Source of the DNA: Nitrosospira sp. Is2
Lineage (GTDB): Bacteria > Pseudomonadota > Gammaproteobacteria > Burkholderiales > Nitrosomonadaceae
Assembly: GCF_033095785.1 (NCBI RefSeq)
Contig: NZ_CP137134.1
Span: 2,356,001 to 2,420,000 of the forward strand
Length of the DNA: 64,000 nt
Reading direction: 5' to 3'
Shown one piece after another: positions 18,701 to 27,892 of the stretch (position 1 is its first letter; every line of letters starts with the position of its first letter). Below the pieces are notes generated by a model. The model had not been told where the DNA came from. It saw only the letters and a list, made by a program, of their open reading frames with translations, and did no database searches. The translations under genes were made by a program, and so were the position numbers.

Positions 18701-21087
18701 GTCAATTGCTGGAACAACGTTTCCGCTACACCGACAATGACCGTAAGGACTGGGCAGACAACCCAGCGCACGAAGCCCCGCTGGAACGACTGCCAGTCAT
18801 GTTCTGCTCGCCCACCATGGAGCTGGGCGTCGACATTTCCGCGCTGAATACCGTGTACCTGCGCAATGTCCCGCCGACCCCTGCCAATTACGCTCAGCGC
18901 AGTGGCCGAGCAGGCCGATCAGGTCAACAAGCGCTGGTGATCAGTTATTGCGCTTCGTTGAGCCCACATGACCAGTGGTTTTTCCATCACGCCAATGAAA
19001 TGGTGCATGGGGTCGTCCGTGCGCCCACGCTGGATCTGGCCAATCGCGATCTGGTCGAGAGCCATTTGCAGGCGGTCTGGCTGGCAAACACCCACATTGC
19101 ACTCGATGTCAGTATCGCCCCCATGCTTGACCTTGATCAGCCGGGCAAGCCGTTGATCAAGTCCTACCGCGATGCACTGAATGATCCGGCAGCCACGCAG
19201 CGTGCTCAGGCCAGTGCTGCCCGCGTCATTGCCCAGCTGCAACAGGAGATGGCAGGCAGCGACTGGTTTTCAGCTGATTATGTGCAAAAGGTGATTGAAC
19301 GTGCACCTCAGACATTCTCCGACGCACTGGAGCGCTGGCGCGTCTTGTTCGATGCTACCCGCACACAAATGAACATGGCCGACCAGATCGTCAAAAGCCA
19401 TACGGCATCTCACAGTGAGCGCCAGAACGCCCAGCGTCGTTACGGCGATGCGGCCCGGCAATACGACGTGTTGCTCAAGAGCGGCAACACCCAGAATTCG
19501 GATTTCTACACCTACCGTTATCTGGCCAGCCAGGGTTTCCTGCCGGGCTACAATTTCCCGCGCTTGCCCCTGATGGCTTGGATTCCCGCGCGCGGGGGCA
19601 CAAAGGCAAGCGGCAAGGATGACGAGGGCAGCATGGTGAGTCGCCCGCGCTTTTTGGCCTTGTCGGAGTTCGGCCCGCGCAGTCTGATCTATCACCAGGG
19701 GCGCATGTACCGCGTGGTGCGCGCCAAGCTTAACGTGGGTTCAGCCGATCATATCTCCGGCAACAGCCAGCTGGCCACCACTTCCTCACTCGTCTGCAGT
19801 CAATGCGGCTATGGCCATCTGGGTGACATCAACGGTGCGCAGCCCTTGGTCAATCGCTGTGAGAACTGCGATGCCCTGTTGACCGAGCACGACTGGGTGC
19901 GCGAGCTGTACCGGATCGAAACCGTGGAAACGGTCGCCGTCGAACGAATCTCTATCAACGATGAAGATCGGCAGCGTCAGGGATTTGAGCTGCAAACCAC
20001 CTACCGTTTCCTGCCGGGGCCGGATGGCGTCATTCAGCAGCGTAAAGCCGAGGTCAGGCACGGCGAGCAAACCCTGGCCGAGCTGACCTATGCGCCTGCG
20101 GCCCGCTTGTGGCGCATCAACTGTGGCTGGCGCAGGCGCAAGAACAAACAGCAGCTGGGCTTTTACATCAACCCCATCACCGGCACCTGGAGCAAGCAGG
20201 ACGAACCGGGTGGCAATGAAGACGAGGGCAAGGACGAGGCGCTGCTCGACAAAGTACCCAACCAGCGCATCGTTCCCTTTGTCGAGGATCACCGCAACCT
20301 GCTGATTCTCGCGCCCGTGCATGCCTTGTCGATCGAGGCCATGGCGACCTTGCAGGCGGCGCTCAAACGCGGCATCGAGATGACCTTCCAGATTGAAGAG
20401 TCGGAACTCGTGGCGGAACCGCTGCCCAAAGCAGACGAGCGCCGTGCCTTGATGTTCTACGAGGCTGCCGAAGGCGGCGCGGGCGTGCTTACGCGCATTG
20501 CCAGCGACCCGGCCAGCCTGGCGCAGGTCGCCAGTAACGCACTCAAACTGCTGCATCACCAGGCGCCGCAGGGGGACTGGAAGCTGGAAGACTTGCCGTC
20601 GCTGGAGCAAACCAATGCGCTGGGCAACCACATCTGTGAAGCAGGTTGCTACCAATGCCTGCTGTCCTACTTCAACCAGCCCGACCACGAAAACATCAAT
20701 CGCCGCAATGTTGATGCGCTCGAGGTACTGGTGGCGCTGGCCAATGCCGAAGTCCAACCCAAGCGAGAGCCAGCCCCAGCCCCAGCTTCAGCTTCAGCAA
20801 GCATACCGACCGATGATCATCTCAAGCAGTGGCTGCACGCCTTGGATGCCGCCGGCTTGCGCCATCCGGATGCCATGCAGGTACCCGTCAACCAAGGCAC
20901 TGAAATAGCTGCAGGCCAATACAAGTCGGCCCGCGCCCTGGTATTTCTTGACTACGTTGATACCAACACTGCCGCCTTATTGGCAGATAAGGGCTGGAAA
21001 GTACTGAACTTCTCCGATCCATCGCTCTGGCATGCGCAGTTTGCTGCGCATCCCGATGTGTTCGGCAAATTCGAACAGCCACAATGA
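15790..21087 (+). CDS. Large DEAD-type helicase with DUF1998 domain (DruE/MrfA-like; fused DrmA-DrmB-like)
   Basis: A 1765-residue superfamily 2 helicase and first gene of the operon. Walker A is TGTGSGKS at 113-120, Walker B LDELH near 235, motif III TSAT near 268, motif VI QRSGRAGR near 1036. Zinc-ligand pairs occur at CRDCG (~463), CLNCG (~570) and CSQCG...CENC (~1336-1362). The C-terminal DUF1998 region ends with CEAGCYQC near 1620. The same order occurs in MrfA repair helicases and DruE of Druantia; DISARM carries helicase and DUF1998 as separate DrmA and DrmB. After a Pro/Ala/Ser linker, the last 100 residues resemble a small nuclease-like fold without clear catalytic residues. Its stop overlaps the next start by four bases. 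Confidence 0.9.
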   Translation: MNNVFAFRDQLISEYTSFSRSFSRIAAPDIRDEVERQYADGRYWPEPLVQINPNYQRKGTVQELVAEGVLHRACAELFQVGKAEGHPQPLHLYTHQLQALAKGQRKQSYVVTTGTGSGKSLSFFIPVIDRILKAKDQETAARTRAIVIYPMNALANSQLEELDKFLHGYPDGQQPFTVARYTGQESKVERNAIADNPPDILLTNFMMLELILTRFDEVDRRVVDHCQGLGFLILDELHTYRGRQGADVALLVRRLRERLQAEELVCIGTSATMSSTGNLADRNKTVAEVATKLFGARISEQDIIGETLERVTDPLKDVAAVQPDLGTAVARPEFTWANFDAFRIDPLSIWVELNLGIELPDNEPPRRAKPMTIQAASEKLANDADCTMDVARNGLQRFLVAAHEIRTPQGRPPFAFKLHQFISGPGKVLATLEMQGIRHITLDAQRFAPGRQDEGVQLYPAHFCRDCGQEYLPVWQSKRAPKNYSPREIDDVTADDNEDVVYGFLCPAGSNLPYRGDIEDLPETWLDLSRDPPKIKQNYKKAVPYSVSVDAQGNEGHGESFWYIPGKFRFCLNCGQLHEAHGKDINRLASLSGEGRSSATTILTLSALRQLFNEAEPEPGQPDPRKLLGFTDNRQDAALQAGHFNDFVFLLTLRAGLIGALQSNSDELSEEQLADAVFKALGFDRLDEATLVEYLRTPKLMGLARQEAQRTLRYIIGYRLLRDLRRGWRFNNPNLDQLGLLAINYRSLDEFCADSAAFGKNGTLGKLNAGHRANLCRLVFDTMRRGLCLETRYLDPVEQEKARTSAHPYLNERWAFASDEVLETAKYLILGKRPEYRGKPRTDLVTGGPRSRLLRDIKTASFWKETAFAGQVTNWKDREWIELVEALLQAAALYGYVQKHSIDQQLIGWRVNAAAMDWCLPEDSLPRGDARANQFFRALYLNIADLLRQKSHPLFDFEAQEHTAQVDARRRQLLEQRFRYTDNDRKDWADNPAHEAPLERLPVMFCSPTMELGVDISALNTVYLRNVPPTPANYAQRSGRAGRSGQQALVISYCASLSPHDQWFFHHANEMVHGVVRAPTLDLANRDLVESHLQAVWLANTHIALDVSIAPMLDLDQPGKPLIKSYRDALNDPAATQRAQASAARVIAQLQQEMAGSDWFSADYVQKVIERAPQTFSDALERWRVLFDATRTQMNMADQIVKSHTASHSERQNAQRRYGDAARQYDVLLKSGNTQNSDFYTYRYLASQGFLPGYNFPRLPLMAWIPARGGTKASGKDDEGSMVSRPRFLALSEFGPRSLIYHQGRMYRVVRAKLNVGSADHISGNSQLATTSSLVCSQCGYGHLGDINGAQPLVNRCENCDALLTEHDWVRELYRIETVETVAVERISINDEDRQRQGFELQTTYRFLPGPDGVIQQRKAEVRHGEQTLAELTYAPAARLWRINCGWRRRKNKQQLGFYINPITGTWSKQDEPGGNEDEGKDEALLDKVPNQRIVPFVEDHRNLLILAPVHALSIEAMATLQAALKRGIEMTFQIEESELVAEPLPKADERRALMFYEAAEGGAGVLTRIASDPASLAQVASNALKLLHHQAPQGDWKLEDLPSLEQTNALGNHICEAGCYQCLLSYFNQPDHENINRRNVDALEVLVALANAEVQPKREPAPAPASASASIPTDDHLKQWLHALDAAGLRHPDAMQVPVNQGTEIAAGQYKSARALVFLDYVDTNTAALLADKGWKVLNFSDPSLWHAQFAAHPDVFGKFEQPQ

Positions 21088-23879
21088 CCCAACTTGAACA
21101 CGACTTCATGCCAGGCAACCTGGTTCGTGCCCGGGGGCGTGAATGGGTGGTTCAAAGTGAATCCCGCCCTGACTGGCTGCGCCTGCGTCCACTCGGCGGT
21201 GCGGATGACGACACCATCTCCCTCGTCCCAGCGCTCGAGCTACAACCGGTAACGCCTGCCACCTTCCCATGGCCCGAACCTGAGCATGTGGGAAACCATG
21301 CTGCCGCCTTGCTGCTACGCGATGCTCTGCGCCTCAAGCTGCGTGCTGGTGGCGGGCCATTCCGTTCGTTTGGCAATATCGCGGTAGAGCCGCGCGGCTA
21401 TCAGTTGGTACCGTTATTGATGGCGCTGCGTCTAACTACAGTTCGCCTATTGATTGCCGATGACGTTGGTATTGGGAAAACCATCGAAGCCGGGCTGATC
21501 GCCCGTGAACTGATGGACCGTGGCGAGATCGCCCGCCTCGCCGTACTCTGCCCCCCGCATCTGGTGGAGCAATGGCAAAGCGAACTGGAAACCCGCTTTA
21601 ACCTGCAAGCGGTGACGCTGACATCGGCATCTGCTGCACGCATCGAGCGCGATCTTCCCCATGGCGTGAGTCTGTTCGATTACTATCCCGTGGTTGTGGT
21701 GAGTCTGGATTACATCAAGAGCGAGCGCCATCGCGAACACTTTCTGGCGATTGCACCGGAGTGCGTTATTGTTGACGAAGCACATACCTGCGCCAGCAGT
21801 GGTACGGGCAAGCAACTGCGCTTTGAGTTGTTGCAACGCTTGGTCAAGGATGAAACCCGTCATCTGATCCTCCTCACCGCCACGCCGCACTCAGGCGACG
21901 AGACCGCGTTTTACAACCTGCTGTCTTTGCTCGACCCACGCTTCAGCGCCTTGCAAAATCGCATGTCGGCGGGGGATCCTTTGCGTCAGGAGCTGGCACG
22001 GCATTTCGTCCAGCGTCGACGCAAGGACATTGCCGAATGGCAGGCCCAAACCGGCGATGGCCGTGGTTTTCCTCGGCGCATGAAAACCGAAGTCACCTAC
22101 CAGCTCAGCGGGGATTGGGGCGCGTTTTTTGATTCGGTTCAGGACTATTGCCGCGAGCTGGCCCTGAATTTTGAAGAATGCATCGAGCAACAGGGTGAAG
22201 GCCGTGGCCGCCTGATCTGGTATGCCACGCTCGCACTTTTGCGTTGCGTCGCCTCGTCACCCGCCGCTGCTGTCAAAGCACTCACCACTCGGCTAGAAGG
22301 CAGTCTTGAAACAGACGACCTGCTGGCCGACGAACGCCTGCATGATGGAGAGGCCGATAACCTCGACAGCAGCGACTTGGAGCCGCCCGCGCAACTGGAA
22401 GAGGCCAGCCGGCTGCAAGGCTTGATCCAAGAAGCAGAACGCCTCTCCGGCAAGGCGGGTGACCCGAAGTTGGCCGCGCTTATGAGGCATGTCGAGGCGC
22501 TGGTGAAAGACGGCTACGACACCGTGGTGTTTTGCCGTTACATCGCCACCGCTCACTACGTGGCCGAACACCTGCGCAACGCCTTTCCCAGGACCACTGT
22601 CGATTCCGTCACCGGGGAATACACCCCGGAAGAGCGCCGCGAGCGTGTCGAAGCGATGGAAGAAGGCGAACCGCGCATTCTGGTGGCGACCGACTGCCTT
22701 TCCGAGGGCATCAACCTGCAGCACCTGTTTACCGCAGTCGTTCACTACGATCTGGCCTGGAACCCCACCCGCCACGAGCAGCGGGAAGGCCGCGTCGATC
22801 GTTTTGGCCAGCAGGCCGCAGAGGTGCGCTGCACCATGCTCTGGGGGCAGGATAACCCCGTCGATGGTTTTGTGCTGAACGTGATTCTGCGCAAATGTGA
22901 AACCATCCAGAAAGAACTGGGCGTGCTGGTGCCCATGCCGGAAGACGAAGCCCGCATCAATCAGGCGCTGGTCAAGGCGGCGCTGATGAAGCGCAGTGAC
23001 AGTCGTCAATCAACGCCCCAGGCCAGTTTTGATTTTGGCGAGCCCGAGCGCATCCTCGCGCCGTTGCAAGCCCAATGGCGGGACGCATTGGAAAAAGCCA
23101 AGGCCAACCGTACCGTATTTGCTCAGCGCCGTATCCGCCCCGATGAAGTGCTGCCCGAGTGGCAAAAGCAGCAAGAAGCGCTCGGCACCCAGACCGATGT
23201 GCAACGCTTTGTACACAGCGCCTGCGCCCGCCTCAATGTCCCGCTGGAGCCGGCGCGCAAACAGCAGTTTCGCTTTCTGCCGCAGCATCTGCCCGAAGCG
23301 CTGCGCCTGCGCCTGGCCGATGAAGGCATCGCCAAGCCCCTGCTGCTCAACTTCAACGAAATGCACCGCAGTCACCCGCTGGTCAGTTTGCTGGCTGAAC
23401 ACGTGCTGGAGATCAGTCTAGCCGGTGAGACGGGCGTTGCCGCACGCTGCGCCGCCACCCTGACCGATGCCGTGGAGGTGGTCACCACCGTGTACTTACT
23501 GCGCCTGCGCCATCAATTGGGCTATGTTCGCCGTCGTAAGCCGTTCCAGATGATGGCCGAAGAAACCCTGTCGCTGGCCGTGAAAGGCCGCAGCAATCCG
23601 CAATGGCTGCAAGGTGATGCCGTGGCGCGGTTGCTGGAATGCATGCCCACCGGCAACCTGCCCGTGGAAGCCATGCAGCGCGAAATCCGCACCGCGCTGG
23701 ATTTTCTCGCCGCACATCCCCGGCAACTGCAAACGCTGGCCGAGGAACGCGCCCAAACCTTGCTGGCCGACCACCAACGTGTGCGTGAAGCAGCGCGCGA
23801 TGTTGGCCAATACAGCGTCAACGCCTGCCTGCCCGTGGACGTGATGGGTGTGTATGTGCTGCTGCCAGATGCACTGTAA
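21084..23879 (+). CDS. drmD: SNF2-family helicase, DrmD-like
   Basis: A 931-residue Snf2/RapA-type ATPase. Motifs are DDVGIGKTIEAG at about 126-137, VDEAH near 230, TATPHSG near 265, and the C-terminal lobe with SEGINLQ and REGRVDRFGQ near 565-576. The TPHSG form and the overall plan match DrmD, the SNF2 helicase of class 1 DISARM. The start overlaps the previous stop (ATGA), and the next gene follows after 23 bases. It would translocate on invading DNA in concert with the methyltransferase encoded next. The family is certain; DrmD identity is by resemblance and context. Confidence 0.88.
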   Translation: MTQLEHDFMPGNLVRARGREWVVQSESRPDWLRLRPLGGADDDTISLVPALELQPVTPATFPWPEPEHVGNHAAALLLRDALRLKLRAGGGPFRSFGNIAVEPRGYQLVPLLMALRLTTVRLLIADDVGIGKTIEAGLIARELMDRGEIARLAVLCPPHLVEQWQSELETRFNLQAVTLTSASAARIERDLPHGVSLFDYYPVVVVSLDYIKSERHREHFLAIAPECVIVDEAHTCASSGTGKQLRFELLQRLVKDETRHLILLTATPHSGDETAFYNLLSLLDPRFSALQNRMSAGDPLRQELARHFVQRRRKDIAEWQAQTGDGRGFPRRMKTEVTYQLSGDWGAFFDSVQDYCRELALNFEECIEQQGEGRGRLIWYATLALLRCVASSPAAAVKALTTRLEGSLETDDLLADERLHDGEADNLDSSDLEPPAQLEEASRLQGLIQEAERLSGKAGDPKLAALMRHVEALVKDGYDTVVFCRYIATAHYVAEHLRNAFPRTTVDSVTGEYTPEERRERVEAMEEGEPRILVATDCLSEGINLQHLFTAVVHYDLAWNPTRHEQREGRVDRFGQQAAEVRCTMLWGQDNPVDGFVLNVILRKCETIQKELGVLVPMPEDEARINQALVKAALMKRSDSRQSTPQASFDFGEPERILAPLQAQWRDALEKAKANRTVFAQRRIRPDEVLPEWQKQQEALGTQTDVQRFVHSACARLNVPLEPARKQQFRFLPQHLPEALRLRLADEGIAKPLLLNFNEMHRSHPLVSLLAEHVLEISLAGETGVAARCAATLTDAVEVVTTVYLLRLRHQLGYVRRRKPFQMMAEETLSLAVKGRSNPQWLQGDAVARLLECMPTGNLPVEAMQREIRTALDFLAAHPRQLQTLAEERAQTLLADHQRVREAARDVGQYSVNACLPVDVMGVYVLLPDAL

Positions 23880-23902
23880 CGGGCAGCCGCTGGGATAAAA
23901 AC

Positions 23903-26900
23903 ATGAGAAAGCTGCGTAAAAGCCAAGCCGCGCTCAACCTGCACACGCTCACACTTGAAGGCGGGTTGTTTCTGCCGGATCAATTAGAAAAGGCCGCGCT
24001 CGGCAGCGCCCGATGGCAAAGCGAAGCCGACTATGGGACCCCCAAGGGCCTCACGCTCAAGGATGATTACAGCCGCGCCTTCCAGATCGCTCGTGCTCAG
24101 TGGAAGCACTTCGCCGCCCAGCTTGAACGGGCCGATGTGGATGCCGCTGTGCTCACCCACACCTTTGCGCAAGAGCTGCTGCGTGATGTGTTTGGTTGCA
24201 TCAATCTGCAAGCTTGCCCTGGCATCACACTAGGCGAGCGCTATTATCCAATCAGCCTGCTGGCAGGCCATGTGCCGGTGGTGGTAGCACCGCATACCCT
24301 GCCTTTGCATGAACCCGATGCACGATTTGCCATAGCGGGTTCTGGGGTGCGCAAAAAATCGGCCTTCATGCTGATGCAAGAACTGCTCAACGCCAGCCCC
24401 GGGCACTTGTGGGGAATCGTCTGCAATGGCATCACCCTGCGCCTGCTGCGCGATGCCGCCACGCTCACCCGCCCCAGCTATCTTGAAATTGACCTGGCCG
24501 ATTTGCTCGAGGGTCAGCGTTATGCCGAATTCGCCAATGTCTGGCGCGTGCTGCATGCCAGCCGCGCTGCCGGTGAACCCGCCGAGTGCATCTGGGAGCG
24601 CTGGCGTACAGCCGGGCAGGAAGAAGGCACCCGCGTGCGCGAAGGCCTGCGCCTGGGCGTGACCGATGCCTTGCTGACCTTGGGTGAAGGTTTTCTCCAA
24701 CACCCCGCCAATGACGCCCTGCGCAGCGCTCTTCATTACGGCGAACTCAGCAAAGATGCCTACTTCCAGCAACTGTTGCGGCTGATTTACCGGCTGATCT
24801 TTGTTTTCAGCGTCGAAGAGCGAGGCCTGCTGCACCCTCAAGATGAAAGCAAAACGGCTCAAGCCGCTCGCCGCGCCTACGCCGCGGGCTATGCCTTGGC
24901 CCGCCTGCGCGAGCTTTGCCTCAAGCGCCGCGCCCGCAACCGTTTTGATGACCACTGGCAAGCGCTACGCATCATCTTTAAAGGCTTGAGCGAAGGCGAA
25001 CCGCGCTTGGCCTTGCCCGCCCTCGGTGGCTTGTTCGCCACGGGCCAATGCCTGGCACTGGATGCCGCCAGTCTGGATAACGCGCATCTGCTCGCGGCCA
25101 TGCAAAACCTGCGCTGGGCCAGGCATTCTGTTCGTAATAGCGGAGGCGTGCTCGCTCCGGTGGACTACCGCAACATGGGGCCGGAGGAGTTGGGCAGCGT
25201 GTACGAAAGCCTGCTGGAGCTGGTGCCGGAGGTCGACCTGCCGGCTCGTAAGTTTGGCTTTGTCGGCCTCACCAGCGAAGGCAGCACCGCCGGCAATGCG
25301 CGCAAACTCAGCGGCAGCTACTATACGCCCGATTCGCTGGTGCAGGAATTGATCAAGTCCGCGCTCGACCCGGTGATTACGCAGCGTCTCGCCGCGCAGC
25401 CCGATGCGCCCATCGAGGCACTACTCGCTATCCGCGTCATCGACCCCGCCTGCGGCAGCGGCCACTTTTTGCTGGCGGCAGCCCGCCGTTTGGCCGAAAA
25501 GCTCGCACAGCTTCGGGTCACCGATGGCGAACAAACAGAACAAGAGTTCCGCCACGGCCTGCGTGAAGTGGTGGCCAAGTGTATTTTCGGGGTGGACCGC
25601 AACCCCATGGCCATCGAACTGACGCGCACCGCATTGTGGCTGGAGGGCTTTGAAGAAGGCCGGCCATTAGGTTTTCTCGACCACCACCTACAAGTCGGCG
25701 ACGCGCTGTTGGGGCTGACCGATTTGAAAGCGCTGGAACTGGGCATCGCCAAAGATGCTTTCAAGCCGCTCTCAGGCGACGACAAGGAAGTGTGCAAGCA
25801 GCTTGCCAAAACCAACGCTGCCGCGCTCAAAGACTTGGAAAAGAAACGCAACGCCCGCGCCTTTGGCCAGTTCGATGTGGGAAGCGCCAGCGGCAGTGGT
25901 CTCAGTCAGTTGCAAGCGCTCGAAGCCCTTCCGGAAAACTCCACACAGCAGATCGTTGCCAAGGAAGCCGCCTACCGTGCGTTCTCGGAACAAGCGAAAA
26001 CCAGTCGGTTGGCGCACGCTGCCGATCTGCTGATAGGAGCCTATTTACTGCCAAAACTCGAAGGAGCCGAGCAACGCATCCCTACCAGCACCACGCTCTA
26101 CCTGACCCTGCTGGGTGAGACGCTGCCAGCGGCACAACAAGATGCGTTGGCAGCCGCACAAACGGCCTGTGCTGACGCACGGGTACTGCACTGGCCACTA
26201 GCCTTTCCGCAGGTGTTTGCCGGTGGAGGCTTTGATTGCGTGCTGGGTAACCCACCGTGGGAACGCATAAAGCTGCAAGAAGAAGAATTCTTCGCCACCC
26301 GCCACCGAGATGTGGCGCAAGCCAAAAACAAAGCAGAGCGCAGCCAGCGCATCCAGTGGCTGAGCGAGGGCATGCTGGCCAAACATCTTTTTCCGCAACT
26401 AGAGCACGCACCGCGCGAATGTGAGGCTGAGCAGCGCCTTTATGTTGAATTCATCAATGCACGCCGCACGGCGGAATCCGCAAGTGTTTTTGCGCATATG
26501 AAGGGTGAGGACGGTGGGCGTTATCCCTTGTCGGGGGTCGGTGATGTCAATACCTACGCACTGTTTGCCGAAACCATCAGCCAGATTACTCATGCCAACG
26601 GGCGCGGCGGATTCATCGTCCCGTCCGGGCTTGGCACGGACGATTCCACCAAGCGCTTTTTTCAAAGCTTGGTGAGCGGCAAACGGCTGGTGTCCTTCTT
26701 CGGATTCGACAACGCCAAGCGCATTTTCCCTTCAGTGCATCCTGATACGCCGTTCGCTTTGGTGACCATTGGCATGACGCAATCTGATGCCGAACTTGCC
26801 CACTACTTGCTATCAGTTGAGTATCTGGCAGACCCGCGGCGACGCTTTACTCTCACGCCCGGAGAATTCCAGCTCATCAACCCCAATACGCTCACCTGCC

Positions 26901-27892
26901 CAGTCTTTCGCAGCGAGCGCGATGCCGAATTGACCAAAAAACTCTATCGCACCGCACCGGTGTTGATCGACGACAATTGCCCCGGCGGCAACCCATGGGG
27001 CATCAGCTTCATGCGCATGCTCGATATGGCAAACGATAGCGACTTGTTTCATGACGAGGCTGGCAATGACCTGCTGCCGCTGTACGAAGCCAAAATGATG
27101 CACCAGTTTGACCACCGCTGGGCAACCTATACCGTTGACGGCAACAGCCGCGAGGTGAGCGAGGCTGAAAAAGCCGATCCCGGTTACGTCGTCACCCCGC
27201 GGTATTGGGTGTCCGCTGACGAAGTGGAAGAGCGTCTGACCAAGCGTGACCGAGATGGTAACGTGATTTGGCACTGGGACCGCAATTGGCTGATGGGCTG
27301 GCGGGATATCACCAATGCCACCAATGAACGCACCGTGATTGCGAGTGTGGTGCCGAGGGTGGGGGTGGGCCACACCATGCCACTGCTCATGACAACCCGA
27401 GAGCCGGCACAAGTTGCAGCGTTACTGGGTAACCTTGGTGCGTTGGTTCTGGATTTTGTTGCGCGAGTGAAGGTTGGCGGCACGCATTTAACTTACGGTT
27501 ATCTCAAACAATTTCCCGTATTGCCCCCTAAGCACTACACCGAAACCGACCTTGAATTCATCGTCCCGCGCGTGCTGGAACTCACCTACACCACTCACGA
27601 CCTGAAACGGTGGGCGCAAGACCTCGGCTATTTCGGCGAACCCTTCGCCTTCAATCCCAATCGCCGCGCGCAACCGCGCGCCGAACTCGATGCCTACTAC
27701 GCCAAACTCTACCGCCTCACCCGCGACGAGTTGCGCTACATTCTCGATCCCGCCGATGTAATGGCTGAGGATTACCCCAGCGAAACCTTCCGCGTGCTTA
27801 AGAAAAACGAGATGCGAGAGTTCGGCGAATACTGCACCCAGCGGCTGGTGCTGGAGGCGTGGGACAAGCTGGAGCGAGGAGAGTTGTACTGA
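23903..27892 (+). CDS. drmMI: Large Eco57I-type adenine DNA methyltransferase, DrmMI-like
   Basis: A 1329-residue N6-adenine methyltransferase. Motif I is DPACGSGHF at about 514-522 and the catalytic motif IV is NPPW near 784; SGSYYTPDSLVQ near 470 is the usual lead-in. The N-terminal 450 residues contain the NGITLRLLRD pattern shared by type IIG and DISARM enzymes; I see no clear nuclease motif there. The C-terminal 500 residues resemble a target-recognition region. By analogy with DISARM it should mark self DNA. It ends with TGATG, sharing one base with the start of the ATPase gene. Confidence 0.9.
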   Translation: MRKLRKSQAALNLHTLTLEGGLFLPDQLEKAALGSARWQSEADYGTPKGLTLKDDYSRAFQIARAQWKHFAAQLERADVDAAVLTHTFAQELLRDVFGCINLQACPGITLGERYYPISLLAGHVPVVVAPHTLPLHEPDARFAIAGSGVRKKSAFMLMQELLNASPGHLWGIVCNGITLRLLRDAATLTRPSYLEIDLADLLEGQRYAEFANVWRVLHASRAAGEPAECIWERWRTAGQEEGTRVREGLRLGVTDALLTLGEGFLQHPANDALRSALHYGELSKDAYFQQLLRLIYRLIFVFSVEERGLLHPQDESKTAQAARRAYAAGYALARLRELCLKRRARNRFDDHWQALRIIFKGLSEGEPRLALPALGGLFATGQCLALDAASLDNAHLLAAMQNLRWARHSVRNSGGVLAPVDYRNMGPEELGSVYESLLELVPEVDLPARKFGFVGLTSEGSTAGNARKLSGSYYTPDSLVQELIKSALDPVITQRLAAQPDAPIEALLAIRVIDPACGSGHFLLAAARRLAEKLAQLRVTDGEQTEQEFRHGLREVVAKCIFGVDRNPMAIELTRTALWLEGFEEGRPLGFLDHHLQVGDALLGLTDLKALELGIAKDAFKPLSGDDKEVCKQLAKTNAAALKDLEKKRNARAFGQFDVGSASGSGLSQLQALEALPENSTQQIVAKEAAYRAFSEQAKTSRLAHAADLLIGAYLLPKLEGAEQRIPTSTTLYLTLLGETLPAAQQDALAAAQTACADARVLHWPLAFPQVFAGGGFDCVLGNPPWERIKLQEEEFFATRHRDVAQAKNKAERSQRIQWLSEGMLAKHLFPQLEHAPRECEAEQRLYVEFINARRTAESASVFAHMKGEDGGRYPLSGVGDVNTYALFAETISQITHANGRGGFIVPSGLGTDDSTKRFFQSLVSGKRLVSFFGFDNAKRIFPSVHPDTPFALVTIGMTQSDAELAHYLLSVEYLADPRRRFTLTPGEFQLINPNTLTCPVFRSERDAELTKKLYRTAPVLIDDNCPGGNPWGISFMRMLDMANDSDLFHDEAGNDLLPLYEAKMMHQFDHRWATYTVDGNSREVSEAEKADPGYVVTPRYWVSADEVEERLTKRDRDGNVIWHWDRNWLMGWRDITNATNERTVIASVVPRVGVGHTMPLLMTTREPAQVAALLGNLGALVLDFVARVKVGGTHLTYGYLKQFPVLPPKHYTETDLEFIVPRVLELTYTTHDLKRWAQDLGYFGEPFAFNPNRRAQPRAELDAYYAKLYRLTRDELRYILDPADVMAEDYPSETFRVLKKNEMREFGEYCTQRLVLEAWDKLERGELY

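Noticed and set aside
19786..20757. 323-codon open frame on the minus strand
   Set aside because: It is a high-GC shadow of the DUF1998 helicase, whose motifs continue through the region on the plus strand.
22293..23009. 238-codon open frame on the minus strand
   Set aside because: Opposite the SNF2 helicase, with no recognisable protein content.
24230..24961. 243-codon open frame on the minus strand
   Set aside because: Shadow of the methyltransferase gene.
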